DNA of 54,899 bases from an uncultured Pelagibacteraceae bacterium. Lineage in GTDB: Bacteria > Pseudomonadota > Alphaproteobacteria > Pelagibacterales > AG-422-B15. The notes under the pieces are model-generated. The model did no database searches, was not told the DNA's origin, and was given only the letters and a program-made list of their open reading frames with translations. The position numbers were made by a program, and so were the translations under genes. The stretch spans positions 92,916-147,814 of the forward strand of contig CABZEU010000001.1 of assembly GCA_902524795.1 (NCBI GenBank). Reading direction: 5' to 3'. Numbering within the stretch: the stretch's first letter is position 1; each line of letters opens with the position of its first letter. Below, piece by piece: positions 32,430-44,983 of this stretch.

Positions 32430-33557
32430 ATGGAAATTAAAGCAAACAGTTCTGACCTTTTAAAAGCTCTAAATCATATTCATGGCATTGTCGAGGTTAG
32501 GCATACATTACCAATTTTATCTAATATTGTATTATCAGCTGAAAATAACGAGCTTAGCCTATCTTCTACCAATCTTGATATTTTTTGCTCTGATATTATA
32601 GCTGCAGAAATAGCGAACTCAGGAGAAATTTCTGTTCCTGCGATAACTTTCTTTGAAATTGTAAAAAGATTACCTTCCGGATCAGATGTAATACTTAGTA
32701 TGGCCGATGAGGATACAAAATTAGTTTTAAAGTGTGGCAGGTCTAAGTTTAATCTTTCTACATTGAAAACTGAGGATTTTCCAATACTTTCAGATAAAGA
32801 TTTATCTACTAATTTTATAATTAGTGCTGATGAACTAAGCAGGATGATAGACAAAACAAAGTTTGCGATATCTAATGAAGAAACGAGATACTACTTAAAT
32901 GGTATTTTTTTTCATAAAGCAGAGAGTAATTCTATTAAATTTTTAAGAGCCGTGGCTACTGATGGGCATCGACTGGCCCAATATGATATACCTCTTCCTC
33001 AAGGAGCTGATGAAATTACTGGAATAATCATTCCTAAAAAAACAGTTTTTGAATTAAGAAAGGTATTAGATGATGCTGATGGTGATGTAAGTGTATCTTT
33101 AAGCGAAAATAAAATTAAGTTCTCGTTTAATAATTTAAAAATAATATCAAAAGTAATTGATGGTACTTTTCCTGATTATACAAAAGTTATTCCTCAGAAT
33201 AATGATAAAAAATTTAAAACTAATAATTTTGAGCTTAAAAATGCTATTGATAGAGTATCAGCTGTAGCTATTAATGAGGAAACAAAATCAAAGGCAATTA
33301 AATTAACAATTGAAAACAATAAACTAAACCTCAGTGTTGAAAGTCAATCTAAAGGATCTGCAAAAGAAGAGATTGATATTAGTTATAATAATGAAAAAGT
33401 TGATATTGGTTTTAATTCCAGGTATCTACTGGATATTTGTAATGAGGTTGATGGCGACGAGATCGATGTAAACTTACTCGATTCAATATCACCTGCTATT
33501 ATTTTAGATAAAACTGACGAAAATTTATTCTTTGTTCTAATGCCAATGCGTATTTGA
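32430..33557 (+). CDS. dnaN: DNA polymerase III beta clamp
   Basis: LPILSNIVLSAENNELSLSSTNLDI, ATDGHRLA, C-terminal FVLMPMRI. Confidence 0.97.
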   Translation: MEIKANSSDLLKALNHIHGIVEVRHTLPILSNIVLSAENNELSLSSTNLDIFCSDIIAAEIANSGEISVPAITFFEIVKRLPSGSDVILSMADEDTKLVLKCGRSKFNLSTLKTEDFPILSDKDLSTNFIISADELSRMIDKTKFAISNEETRYYLNGIFFHKAESNSIKFLRAVATDGHRLAQYDIPLPQGADEITGIIIPKKTVFELRKVLDDADGDVSVSLSENKIKFSFNNLKIISKVIDGTFPDYTKVIPQNNDKKFKTNNFELKNAIDRVSAVAINEETKSKAIKLTIENNKLNLSVESQSKGSAKEEIDISYNNEKVDIGFNSRYLLDICNEVDGDEIDVNLLDSISPAIILDKTDENLFFVLMPMRI

Positions 33558-37841
<4,284 letters not shown>

Positions 37842-37861
37842 ATTTAACTTTTAAATTCTAA

Positions 37862-39166
37862 ATGTATTTTAAAAATTCTCTTGATCTATTACAAAGTGAA
37901 GACATTAACTTACGATTAAGAACACTTAATCTTATTCGTTGGACTGCTGTACTTGGCCAATTCTCTGCTGTTGTTATTGCTTTCTTTTATTTTCAGATAG
38001 TTTTTAATATATATATATGTATTTTACTAATCTTACTCAGCGTAACACTTAATATTACTGTAAGCGTCTTATATCCTCTAACAAAAATTCTAAATTATAA
38101 TGAAACTTTCTTTTATTTAGTTTTTGATCTAATCCAGTTAGTCTCATTACTATATTTAACTGGAGGACTAACAAATCCTTTTTGTGTGTTGGTATTAGCT
38201 CCACTTGTAATTGCAGCTACATATTTGGATTTAAGAAGAACGGTTATGATAACAGTAATTGCCATAGTCTCACTCAATTTCTTAGCCTATTATTATTATC
38301 CTCTTGAAAGCGTATCCCTTAAAATTGGTAAAGACGATTTTTCTGGATTTGAAATATTTTTAATATGGTCAGCCTTAGTAATTACTTCGATCTTTATAAC
38401 AGCTTATTGTTTTAGAGTTGCTGATGATTCAAGAAAAACAAGACAAGCTTTAAGACAATCACAATTATCACTATCCAATGAAGAACAGGTCTCTGCTCTG
38501 ATGAGCCTGACTGCTGCAGCTGTTCATGAACTTGGAACACCATTATCAACAATTTCAATCATCAACAAGGAATTAGTTAATAATAACAAAGATGGAGCCT
38601 TTAGTGAGGATTTATTGGTTATTCAATCTCAATTAGAGAGATGTAAGGAAATATTGGAACGACTGAGATCAAATAATTTATCTGATAAAAGTAATGAATT
38701 TATCAATCAATTAAATTTTATTCGTTTGATAAATGAAATTGTTTCACCGTATGACGATAATAAAATAAAATTTCACATATCTTTTGATGACTATTTTGAG
38801 AGAGACAAAGTTGTTATTCCAAGATCTGCTGAATTAGTACATTCACTAACCAATATTATAGATAATGCATTTAAATATGCAGCAAATTCTGTAGAAATTA
38901 GTTTAAAAAATGAGCATGAAAATATCGTAATAGAAATTGTTGATGATGGTCCAGGTTTTGCATCAGAAATTTACCCATTTTTGGGCGAGCCCTATTTACG
39001 TAATAATAGAGATAAAAACAAGGAAGGCCTAGGTTTAGGGTTATTTATTTCAAAGAACTTGCTTGCAAAGTCACTTGGTGAGATTAAATTTCTTTATAGA
39101 AAAAATAAAGGTGGGTGTGTTCAGGTAATTTTAACTAAACGTGCTTTAGGACTTCAAGATGAATAA
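37862..39166 (+). CDS. regB: RegB/PrrB/ActS-type redox sensor histidine kinase
   Basis: Six-TM-like N-terminus, GGLTNPFCVLVLAPL (quinone-site heptad), H-box AAAVHELGTPLSTISI, ERCKEILERL cysteine, HATPase motifs. Confidence 0.93.
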   Translation: MYFKNSLDLLQSEDINLRLRTLNLIRWTAVLGQFSAVVIAFFYFQIVFNIYICILLILLSVTLNITVSVLYPLTKILNYNETFFYLVFDLIQLVSLLYLTGGLTNPFCVLVLAPLVIAATYLDLRRTVMITVIAIVSLNFLAYYYYPLESVSLKIGKDDFSGFEIFLIWSALVITSIFITAYCFRVADDSRKTRQALRQSQLSLSNEEQVSALMSLTAAAVHELGTPLSTISIINKELVNNNKDGAFSEDLLVIQSQLERCKEILERLRSNNLSDKSNEFINQLNFIRLINEIVSPYDDNKIKFHISFDDYFERDKVVIPRSAELVHSLTNIIDNAFKYAANSVEISLKNEHENIVIEIVDDGPGFASEIYPFLGEPYLRNNRDKNKEGLGLGLFISKNLLAKSLGEIKFLYRKNKGGCVQVILTKRALGLQDE

Positions 39167-39707
39167 CATAGAAAATTTAAATTTGGATAAGACGTTATTG
39201 ATACTTGATGATGATGACGTATTTAGAAATAGACTGATCACTGCTATGAAAAGAAAAGGGTACGAGGCATATGGTGCAGCTTCGGTTCAAGAGGCTAAAT
39301 CTTTATTATCTGAAAAATTCCCTAAATATGCAGTAGTTGATTTAAGGTTGAATGATGGAAATGGATTAGAGATAGTTTCCCTGCTTTCAAAGCAAAGATC
39401 TGATAGTAAAATTGTTATGCTTACTGGATACGGCAACATACCAACTGCTGTAGCAGCTGTTAAGGAAGGAGCTTGCGATTATTTAGCGAAACCTGCTGAC
39501 GCAGATGATATTGATGCAGCTTTAAAAGCGCCTTATTCGTCTAGCCCAGAACCTCCAAAGAATCCTATGTCGGCTGATAGAGTGAAATGGGAACATATAC
39601 TAAGGGTTTATGAGTTATGCAATCGTAACGTTTCTGAGACTGCTAGAAGATTAAAAATGCACAGGAGAACACTTCAGAGAATTCTACAGAAAAAGTCACC
39701 AAAATAG
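39159..39707 (+). CDS. regA: RegA/PrrA/ActR-type response regulator
   Basis: LLILDDDDVFRNRL, receiver domain, C-terminal Fis-type HTH NVSETARRLKMHRRTLQRIL. Confidence 0.95.
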   Translation: MNNIENLNLDKTLLILDDDDVFRNRLITAMKRKGYEAYGAASVQEAKSLLSEKFPKYAVVDLRLNDGNGLEIVSLLSKQRSDSKIVMLTGYGNIPTAVAAVKEGACDYLAKPADADDIDAALKAPYSSSPEPPKNPMSADRVKWEHILRVYELCNRNVSETARRLKMHRRTLQRILQKKSPK

Positions 39708-39719
39708 AATTATTTCTAA

Positions 39720-40916
39720 TTAAGCAACTTTACGGCCTTTATTAATTTGTTCAAGTTGAGCTAATCCTTCATTTGCTATATCAATACCAGCAACCTCATC
39801 GTCTTCAGCATTTAGCTCTTCCATGTTTACAAATTCGGCATAAGTTTTTCTCGTTCGTTCAGTGATAATATTTGCTTTAAGCAAGGTTTTACACAGTACT
39901 CTAAATATATTGTTACTTTCCATCATCTCTTCACGTATCACGGAGTCCCGATCAATTTCTTGTATAAAATGTTTAGTTACAAATTTGTGATCAAGGCCAA
40001 CACTTTGATAAATTGCTTTCTTTTCCCAAGGGTTAACGAGATTATAGAGTAAATCTTTGAATATCATAGCTGACCAGTCTTCTACTTTGTACCTTTCTGA
40101 TTCAGATAGTTTTGGAACAGTCCTATCTGCCCATATTTTTCCAAACTTATGATGAAATGCTTCATCACTCATTGTAAATTTCAAAAGAGTTTTTAGGAGT
40201 GGATCATTAGTGTCTTGGTGAGCCATTCCGAATGCTCCCATTGCAAGACCTTCAATCATCATCTGCATGCCTACAATTTTTTTATAAACAACATCTGAAG
40301 ATACAATTTGTTCTAAGATTCGTCCTAGCGTTGGACCAACCGGATATGGAGATCCCCATCTTGCTTTTATATAATTAGTGAAGCCTGTAACATGTCTAGC
40401 CTCTTCACGAGTTTGGTTAGCAGCGTATTCTTGTGCTCCCGGATCTTTTAATACATGACAAAGGCTTGCACTTAGAGATAAAGCACCTTGCTCACCGTGC
40501 AGGATTTGAGAAAGTACCCACCTAAAACTTTCATTATTTAATTTAATTTTTTGTTTTTCAGTCAAGCTATTAGCAATTGCAGGAACTCTAAGTTCCATAC
40601 AAAAGACATCAGGATCGACTATATATTCATTTTCCAAGTCAAATGGTTCGTCAAAATCAATGTAAGATTTGTCATTTGGATCCCAAAAATGCTTGTGAGT
40701 AGCTGATATCATCTGATCAAAACTATCTACTCTCTCGATGTACCTGTCCTTTTCTATCATAGGTATGAAATGACTTGGGTTGGTAGCATTATATGCAGGA
40801 TCTTTATTCATCGCATTTTTTCCGTTACGTGACATTTGCCACATTCTTTTTAGTTTAAAGATCTGATCTTTTGCATATATTTTTGCAAAGTCTAATTTTT
40901 GTTGTAATTCAGCCAT
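39720..40916 (-). CDS. Ferritin-like superfamily diiron protein (possible oxygenase/desaturase-like)
   Basis: Carboxylate/His pattern HGEQGAL, EEARH, MMIEGLAMGAFGM, DEAFHH. Listed GTG start at 40931; ATG at 40916 (MAELQQK) is more plausible. Confidence 0.75.
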   Translation of the reverse strand: MAELQQKLDFAKIYAKDQIFKLKRMWQMSRNGKNAMNKDPAYNATNPSHFIPMIEKDRYIERVDSFDQMISATHKHFWDPNDKSYIDFDEPFDLENEYIVDPDVFCMELRVPAIANSLTEKQKIKLNNESFRWVLSQILHGEQGALSLSASLCHVLKDPGAQEYAANQTREEARHVTGFTNYIKARWGSPYPVGPTLGRILEQIVSSDVVYKKIVGMQMMIEGLAMGAFGMAHQDTNDPLLKTLLKFTMSDEAFHHKFGKIWADRTVPKLSESERYKVEDWSAMIFKDLLYNLVNPWEKKAIYQSVGLDHKFVTKHFIQEIDRDSVIREEMMESNNIFRVLCKTLLKANIITERTRKTYAEFVNMEELNAEDDEVAGIDIANEGLAQLEQINKGRKVA

Positions 40917-40955
40917 GGCCTTATTATACACAGTTTAAGGCATGATCATAGAAAA

Positions 40956-40975
40956 TTATGAGCATATGCTCATAA
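40956..40975. promoter_or_regulatory. Perfect 20-bp palindrome TTATGAGCATATGCTCATAA, candidate operator
   Basis: Self-complementary over all 20 bp, in the divergent intergenic region between the diiron protein and the MMPL exporter. Confidence 0.65.
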
Positions 40976-41141
40976 ATAATAAGTAATAATTAAATTATTT
41001 CAGTATCTTATAATTATTTAAAAATTACGTCACAATTTTTATACACTTAATACAGTTGATATTTATATTAGATTCGAAAAGATTTAGTTGTACAAATCAG
41101 TTTTTTTTCCATAGTTTGTGCCACTATTATAAATACTTATA

Positions 41142-43829
41142 ATGTTACAAAAAATAGAAAATTGGTTTTTTAAATTTCGCCTTCCTGTTCTTGCGGTATT
41201 CATCCTCATTACAATTGTAATGGCTTACTTTGCAGTTCAAATAAGAATGGACGCTGGTTTTGAGAAACAGCTACCCAATAGCCACTCATTTGTTAAAACT
41301 TATTATGAATATCAAGACGATCTTAGCGGAACAAACAGTATTACTGTAGCTCTAAGAACCACTAAAGGAGATATATTTACAAAAGAATATTTATCTAATC
41401 TGTTTAGATTAAATAATACTATTAGATACCTTCCTGGAGTAAATCAAGGATCAATGCAATCTTTATGGACCCCCAATATTAGAGTAATGAGGGTAACAGA
41501 AGAGGGTTTCGAAAGTTCAGAAGTAATACCTGGAACTGTAATGCCTGCTAACCTTACGCCTGAAATTATTGAAAATATAAAAGAAAGAATTTTAACTGGT
41601 GGCCACGTAGGAAGTATTGTTGCAAATGATTTTACATCCTCATTGATTAAAGTTGAATTAACAGAATATAATCCTAAGACAGGAGAAAAAGTAGATTATC
41701 TTAAACTTGGACAAGAAATAGAAACCATAAGAGATCAATATGAAAGGGGAGATTATAGGGTTGAAATAACTGGTTTTGCTAAAATGATTTCTGATATAGC
41801 AAACGAAGCTTATAATGTTGTTATCTTTTTCGGACTAGCCTTCTTTCTTACCGTTTTAGCAGTTTATTGGTACTCAAGATCTTGGACATTAACATTTCTC
41901 CCATTAGTTTGCTCACTTACATCTCTTATTTGGCAATTTGGGATGTTGAAAATACTTGGTTTCGGATTAGACCCACTTGCAATTCTTGTCCCTTTTTTAG
42001 TTTTCGCTATAGGTGTTTCTCATGGAATTCAACAGGTAAATCAAATCACAAAAGAAGTTATTGAAGGACAAACTGCTGAGTATGCAGCCAGGGCTTCTTT
42101 TTCAAGATTACTCGTACCAGGATCAATGGCGTTAGTTACAGACTTAGTAGGTTTTGGTACTCTAATATTGCTTCCAATAGGAATGATACAGGAGCTTGGT
42201 ATTACCGCTTCTATTGGAGTTGCGTTTAAAATTGTAACTAATCTAATTATGTTACCCCTTGCAGCATCTTATGCACGATACAATGAAAGTTTTGCTACTA
42301 GAGCCCAATCCGCGATTTCTTATAGGCAAAATCTTATGGGATTTTTTGGAAAATTAGCAAGGCCAAGAGAAGCTGTTATTACACTTTCTGTTAGTGCAGT
42401 ATTATTTATAGGTGCTGCATATCTAGCAAGTGAGAGGCATGTAGGAGACTTGCATGCTGGAGCTCCAGAGTTGAGACCTGAAGCAAGATTTAATCAAGAT
42501 ATAAATGAAATAACCAAAAGATACAATGTTACCACAGATGTTTTAGTGGTAATCACCGAAGCATCCTTCACAGGGGGTGTTAATCCCTGCAGATCTACAT
42601 ATGTAATGGATGCACAAAATAATCTTCATTGGTACTTAGAAAATATCCCAGGTGTTTCGAAAGTGATATCTCTCTCAAGTGTGGCAAAAAGAGCTTTGAG
42701 TGGTTATGCTGAAGGTAATCTAAAATGGTCAAATTTACCACGAAATGAACAAGCATTAGGATTTGCCACAAGTGTTGTAGATCCATCTACTGGGCTGATA
42801 AACGAACAGTGTTCTATTATGCCCATTTATGTTTTCACAGAAGATCATAAAGCAACTACATTAAATACCGTCATTCAAAGTATTGAGGAGTATAACGAAA
42901 AGTTTCGTGAATTAGAGGATACAATAACATTCAAAACCTTAATTGCGAAACCTGCAGAAGGTACAGATGTAATACCAACAGTTGACGGTTTGGGAGGTGA
43001 AGAAACAAATATTGAAGATTTATTAAATATTAATAATCCGAAAATATTTACTGACGATGAGTTTACTGATTTCGGCTATGAGAACGGCTTCAATACTAGA
43101 AATATTATGCTTGGCCCTGGTCTAATTAATTATTATAGAAATATTGATTCCTTTGATGACAATGTAAATTACATGGTAAAGGATATTAAACAATCAGAAA
43201 TAAGTATTAAGGAATTTTTTAAAAATAATCCAGAGTTCGAAAGCATCATTTTTGAATCTGATGAAATTAAAAATAGACTAGCAAGTGGATCAGTCGGAAT
43301 TCAGTATGCAACCAATGAAGTCATCGAAAAAGGTGAACTACCAATGATGATAATTGTTTATATAGTTATTTTAATTCTAGTATTTGTAACTTATCTTGAT
43401 TGGCGAGCAACGATATGTTGTACAGTACCTCTCACATTTGCAACTATGCTGGGTTATGCATTTATGGATCTAGCGCAAATAGGTTTAAAGGTCTCTACTC
43501 TTCCGGTTATGGTTTTAGCGGTTGGGGTTGGTGTTGATTATGCATTCTATATATACAATAGAACCCAGACACGCCTAAAAGAGGGTATGAATATAACTGA
43601 AGCTTTTGAGCATACCTTTGCCAATACCGGCGCGGCAGTTGTCTTCACAGCAATAACACTTGCAATTGGTGTCTCTACCTGGTCATTTTCTGCATTAAAA
43701 TTTCAAGCTGATATGGGATCATTATTGACATTCATGTTCTTAATCAACATGGTTTGCGCAATGACAACACTGCCTGCACTTGCAGTTATACTTGATAAAC
43801 TTTTTCCTAGAAAAATTACTTCTGAGTAA
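41142..43829 (+). CDS. RND/MMPL-superfamily exporter
   Basis: Two repeats of 1 TM + large extracytoplasmic loop + TM bundle; LDPLAILVPFLVFAIGVSHGIQQVNQ and LPVMVLAVGVGVDYAFYIYNR motifs. Confidence 0.88.
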   Translation: MLQKIENWFFKFRLPVLAVFILITIVMAYFAVQIRMDAGFEKQLPNSHSFVKTYYEYQDDLSGTNSITVALRTTKGDIFTKEYLSNLFRLNNTIRYLPGVNQGSMQSLWTPNIRVMRVTEEGFESSEVIPGTVMPANLTPEIIENIKERILTGGHVGSIVANDFTSSLIKVELTEYNPKTGEKVDYLKLGQEIETIRDQYERGDYRVEITGFAKMISDIANEAYNVVIFFGLAFFLTVLAVYWYSRSWTLTFLPLVCSLTSLIWQFGMLKILGFGLDPLAILVPFLVFAIGVSHGIQQVNQITKEVIEGQTAEYAARASFSRLLVPGSMALVTDLVGFGTLILLPIGMIQELGITASIGVAFKIVTNLIMLPLAASYARYNESFATRAQSAISYRQNLMGFFGKLARPREAVITLSVSAVLFIGAAYLASERHVGDLHAGAPELRPEARFNQDINEITKRYNVTTDVLVVITEASFTGGVNPCRSTYVMDAQNNLHWYLENIPGVSKVISLSSVAKRALSGYAEGNLKWSNLPRNEQALGFATSVVDPSTGLINEQCSIMPIYVFTEDHKATTLNTVIQSIEEYNEKFRELEDTITFKTLIAKPAEGTDVIPTVDGLGGEETNIEDLLNINNPKIFTDDEFTDFGYENGFNTRNIMLGPGLINYYRNIDSFDDNVNYMVKDIKQSEISIKEFFKNNPEFESIIFESDEIKNRLASGSVGIQYATNEVIEKGELPMMIIVYIVILILVFVTYLDWRATICCTVPLTFATMLGYAFMDLAQIGLKVSTLPVMVLAVGVGVDYAFYIYNRTQTRLKEGMNITEAFEHTFANTGAAVVFTAITLAIGVSTWSFSALKFQADMGSLLTFMFLINMVCAMTTLPALAVILDKLFPRKITSE

Positions 43830-44745
43830 GCTGAAGAAAAACATCCTCTAATTTAGTTTCTATTAATTTCATATCTTTTATTTGTGATCCTGAAGAATTT
43901 AGCGCATTTAGTATTACATTAAAGTTTACTGCACTTGGTTTATAAATAACTTGAACTTGTCTATCTTTAATTTTTATCTCTAGGTTTAATTCATTAAGTC
44001 CTGACAAATCAAAATTGTCATCATGATAATCAACAATTACAGTCATTTTATCTAAAAAGGATTTTATGTTGATTGTAGTATCATGAGCAATCAACTTGCC
44101 TTCATTAATAATAGCTATTTCGTTACAAAGCTCATCTGCTTCATGTAAATAATGAGTAGTAATGATGATAGTTTTCCCTTTTTGATTTAGTTTTTGAATA
44201 TTCTCCCATAAGTTACTTCTAAGCTCTACATCAACACCTGCCGTCGGTTCATCTAGTATCAATATTTCTGGATCATGGACCATCGCTTTTGCAATTAGAA
44301 GACGTCTTCTCATTCCTCCTGACAAAGTTCTAGCATATGCTTTGGCCTTATCCTCTAATGCAAGCATTTTCAGTATTTCCATTGTTTTCCTGTCTTTCTT
44401 TCTAATGCCATATAAGCCTGCTTGGATTTCTAATAGTTCGTAAGGAGTAAAAAAAGGGTCAATGTTTAATTCTTGAGGTACAATGCCCATAAGCTTCTTA
44501 GCGTTTATTAAATTGCTTTCGTGATCAATATTTAGTACTTCAATTTTGCCAGAAGTTTTTTTTGCTAAGTCTGCTAAAATATTAATGAATGTAGACTTCC
44601 CAGCTCCATTGGGTCCGAGTAAGCCGAATATTGAACCTTTTTTTATTGTCAATGAAATATTGTCTAATGCAAGTTTATCAGTATCGGAACTTGATTTATA
44701 AACCTTACTTAAGTTATTAACTGCTATTGCTAATTCAGTGTTCAT
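43816..44745 (-). CDS. ABC-2 type transporter ATP-binding protein (YadG/CcmA-like)
   Basis: GLLGPNGAGKSTFINILADL, TLSGGMRRRLLIAKAMVHDPEILILDEPTAGVD. Confidence 0.93.
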   Translation of the reverse strand: MNTELAIAVNNLSKVYKSSSDTDKLALDNISLTIKKGSIFGLLGPNGAGKSTFINILADLAKKTSGKIEVLNIDHESNLINAKKLMGIVPQELNIDPFFTPYELLEIQAGLYGIRKKDRKTMEILKMLALEDKAKAYARTLSGGMRRRLLIAKAMVHDPEILILDEPTAGVDVELRSNLWENIQKLNQKGKTIIITTHYLHEADELCNEIAIINEGKLIAHDTTINIKSFLDKMTVIVDYHDDNFDLSGLNELNLEIKIKDRQVQVIYKPSAVNFNVILNALNSSGSQIKDMKLIETKLEDVFLQLTQK

Positions 44746-44806
44746 ATATTTTATTAATTAAGAGAATATATAGTTTTTCAAAGTAATTTCTTGTATCATT
44801 CAGCGT

Positions 44807-44983
44807 ATGAATCCTCCAGAAATAAAAAAAAATCAAGATGAAAATATTGAATTAGTATCATCAAAAAAAGTAAGTTGTTCTGGCCCTGTTGGTTCACTCG
44901 GGCACCCTAAAATTTATCTAGATATGGGCAATAATAAAAGTGTGGTTTGCCCTTATTGCAGTAAAATATTTAAATTAATTTAA
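44807..44983 (+). CDS. Small zinc-finger protein (zf-CHCC / NDUFS6-C-terminus-like), 58 aa, absent from ORF track
   Basis: Translation MNPPEIKKNQDENIELVSSKKVSCSGPVGSLGHPKIYLDMGNNKSVVCPYCSKIFKLI: C...GHPxIYLDM...VVCPYCSKIF is the zf-CHCC signature; stop abuts the polA ATG. Confidence 0.88.
   Translation: MNPPEIKKNQDENIELVSSKKVSCSGPVGSLGHPKIYLDMGNNKSVVCPYCSKIFKLI

Noticed and set aside
40932-41141. tRNA or small RNA gene in the diiron/MMPL intergenic region
   Set aside because: No cloverleaf, T-loop GGTTCGANTCC or CCA end; the region is promoter-like and AT-rich.
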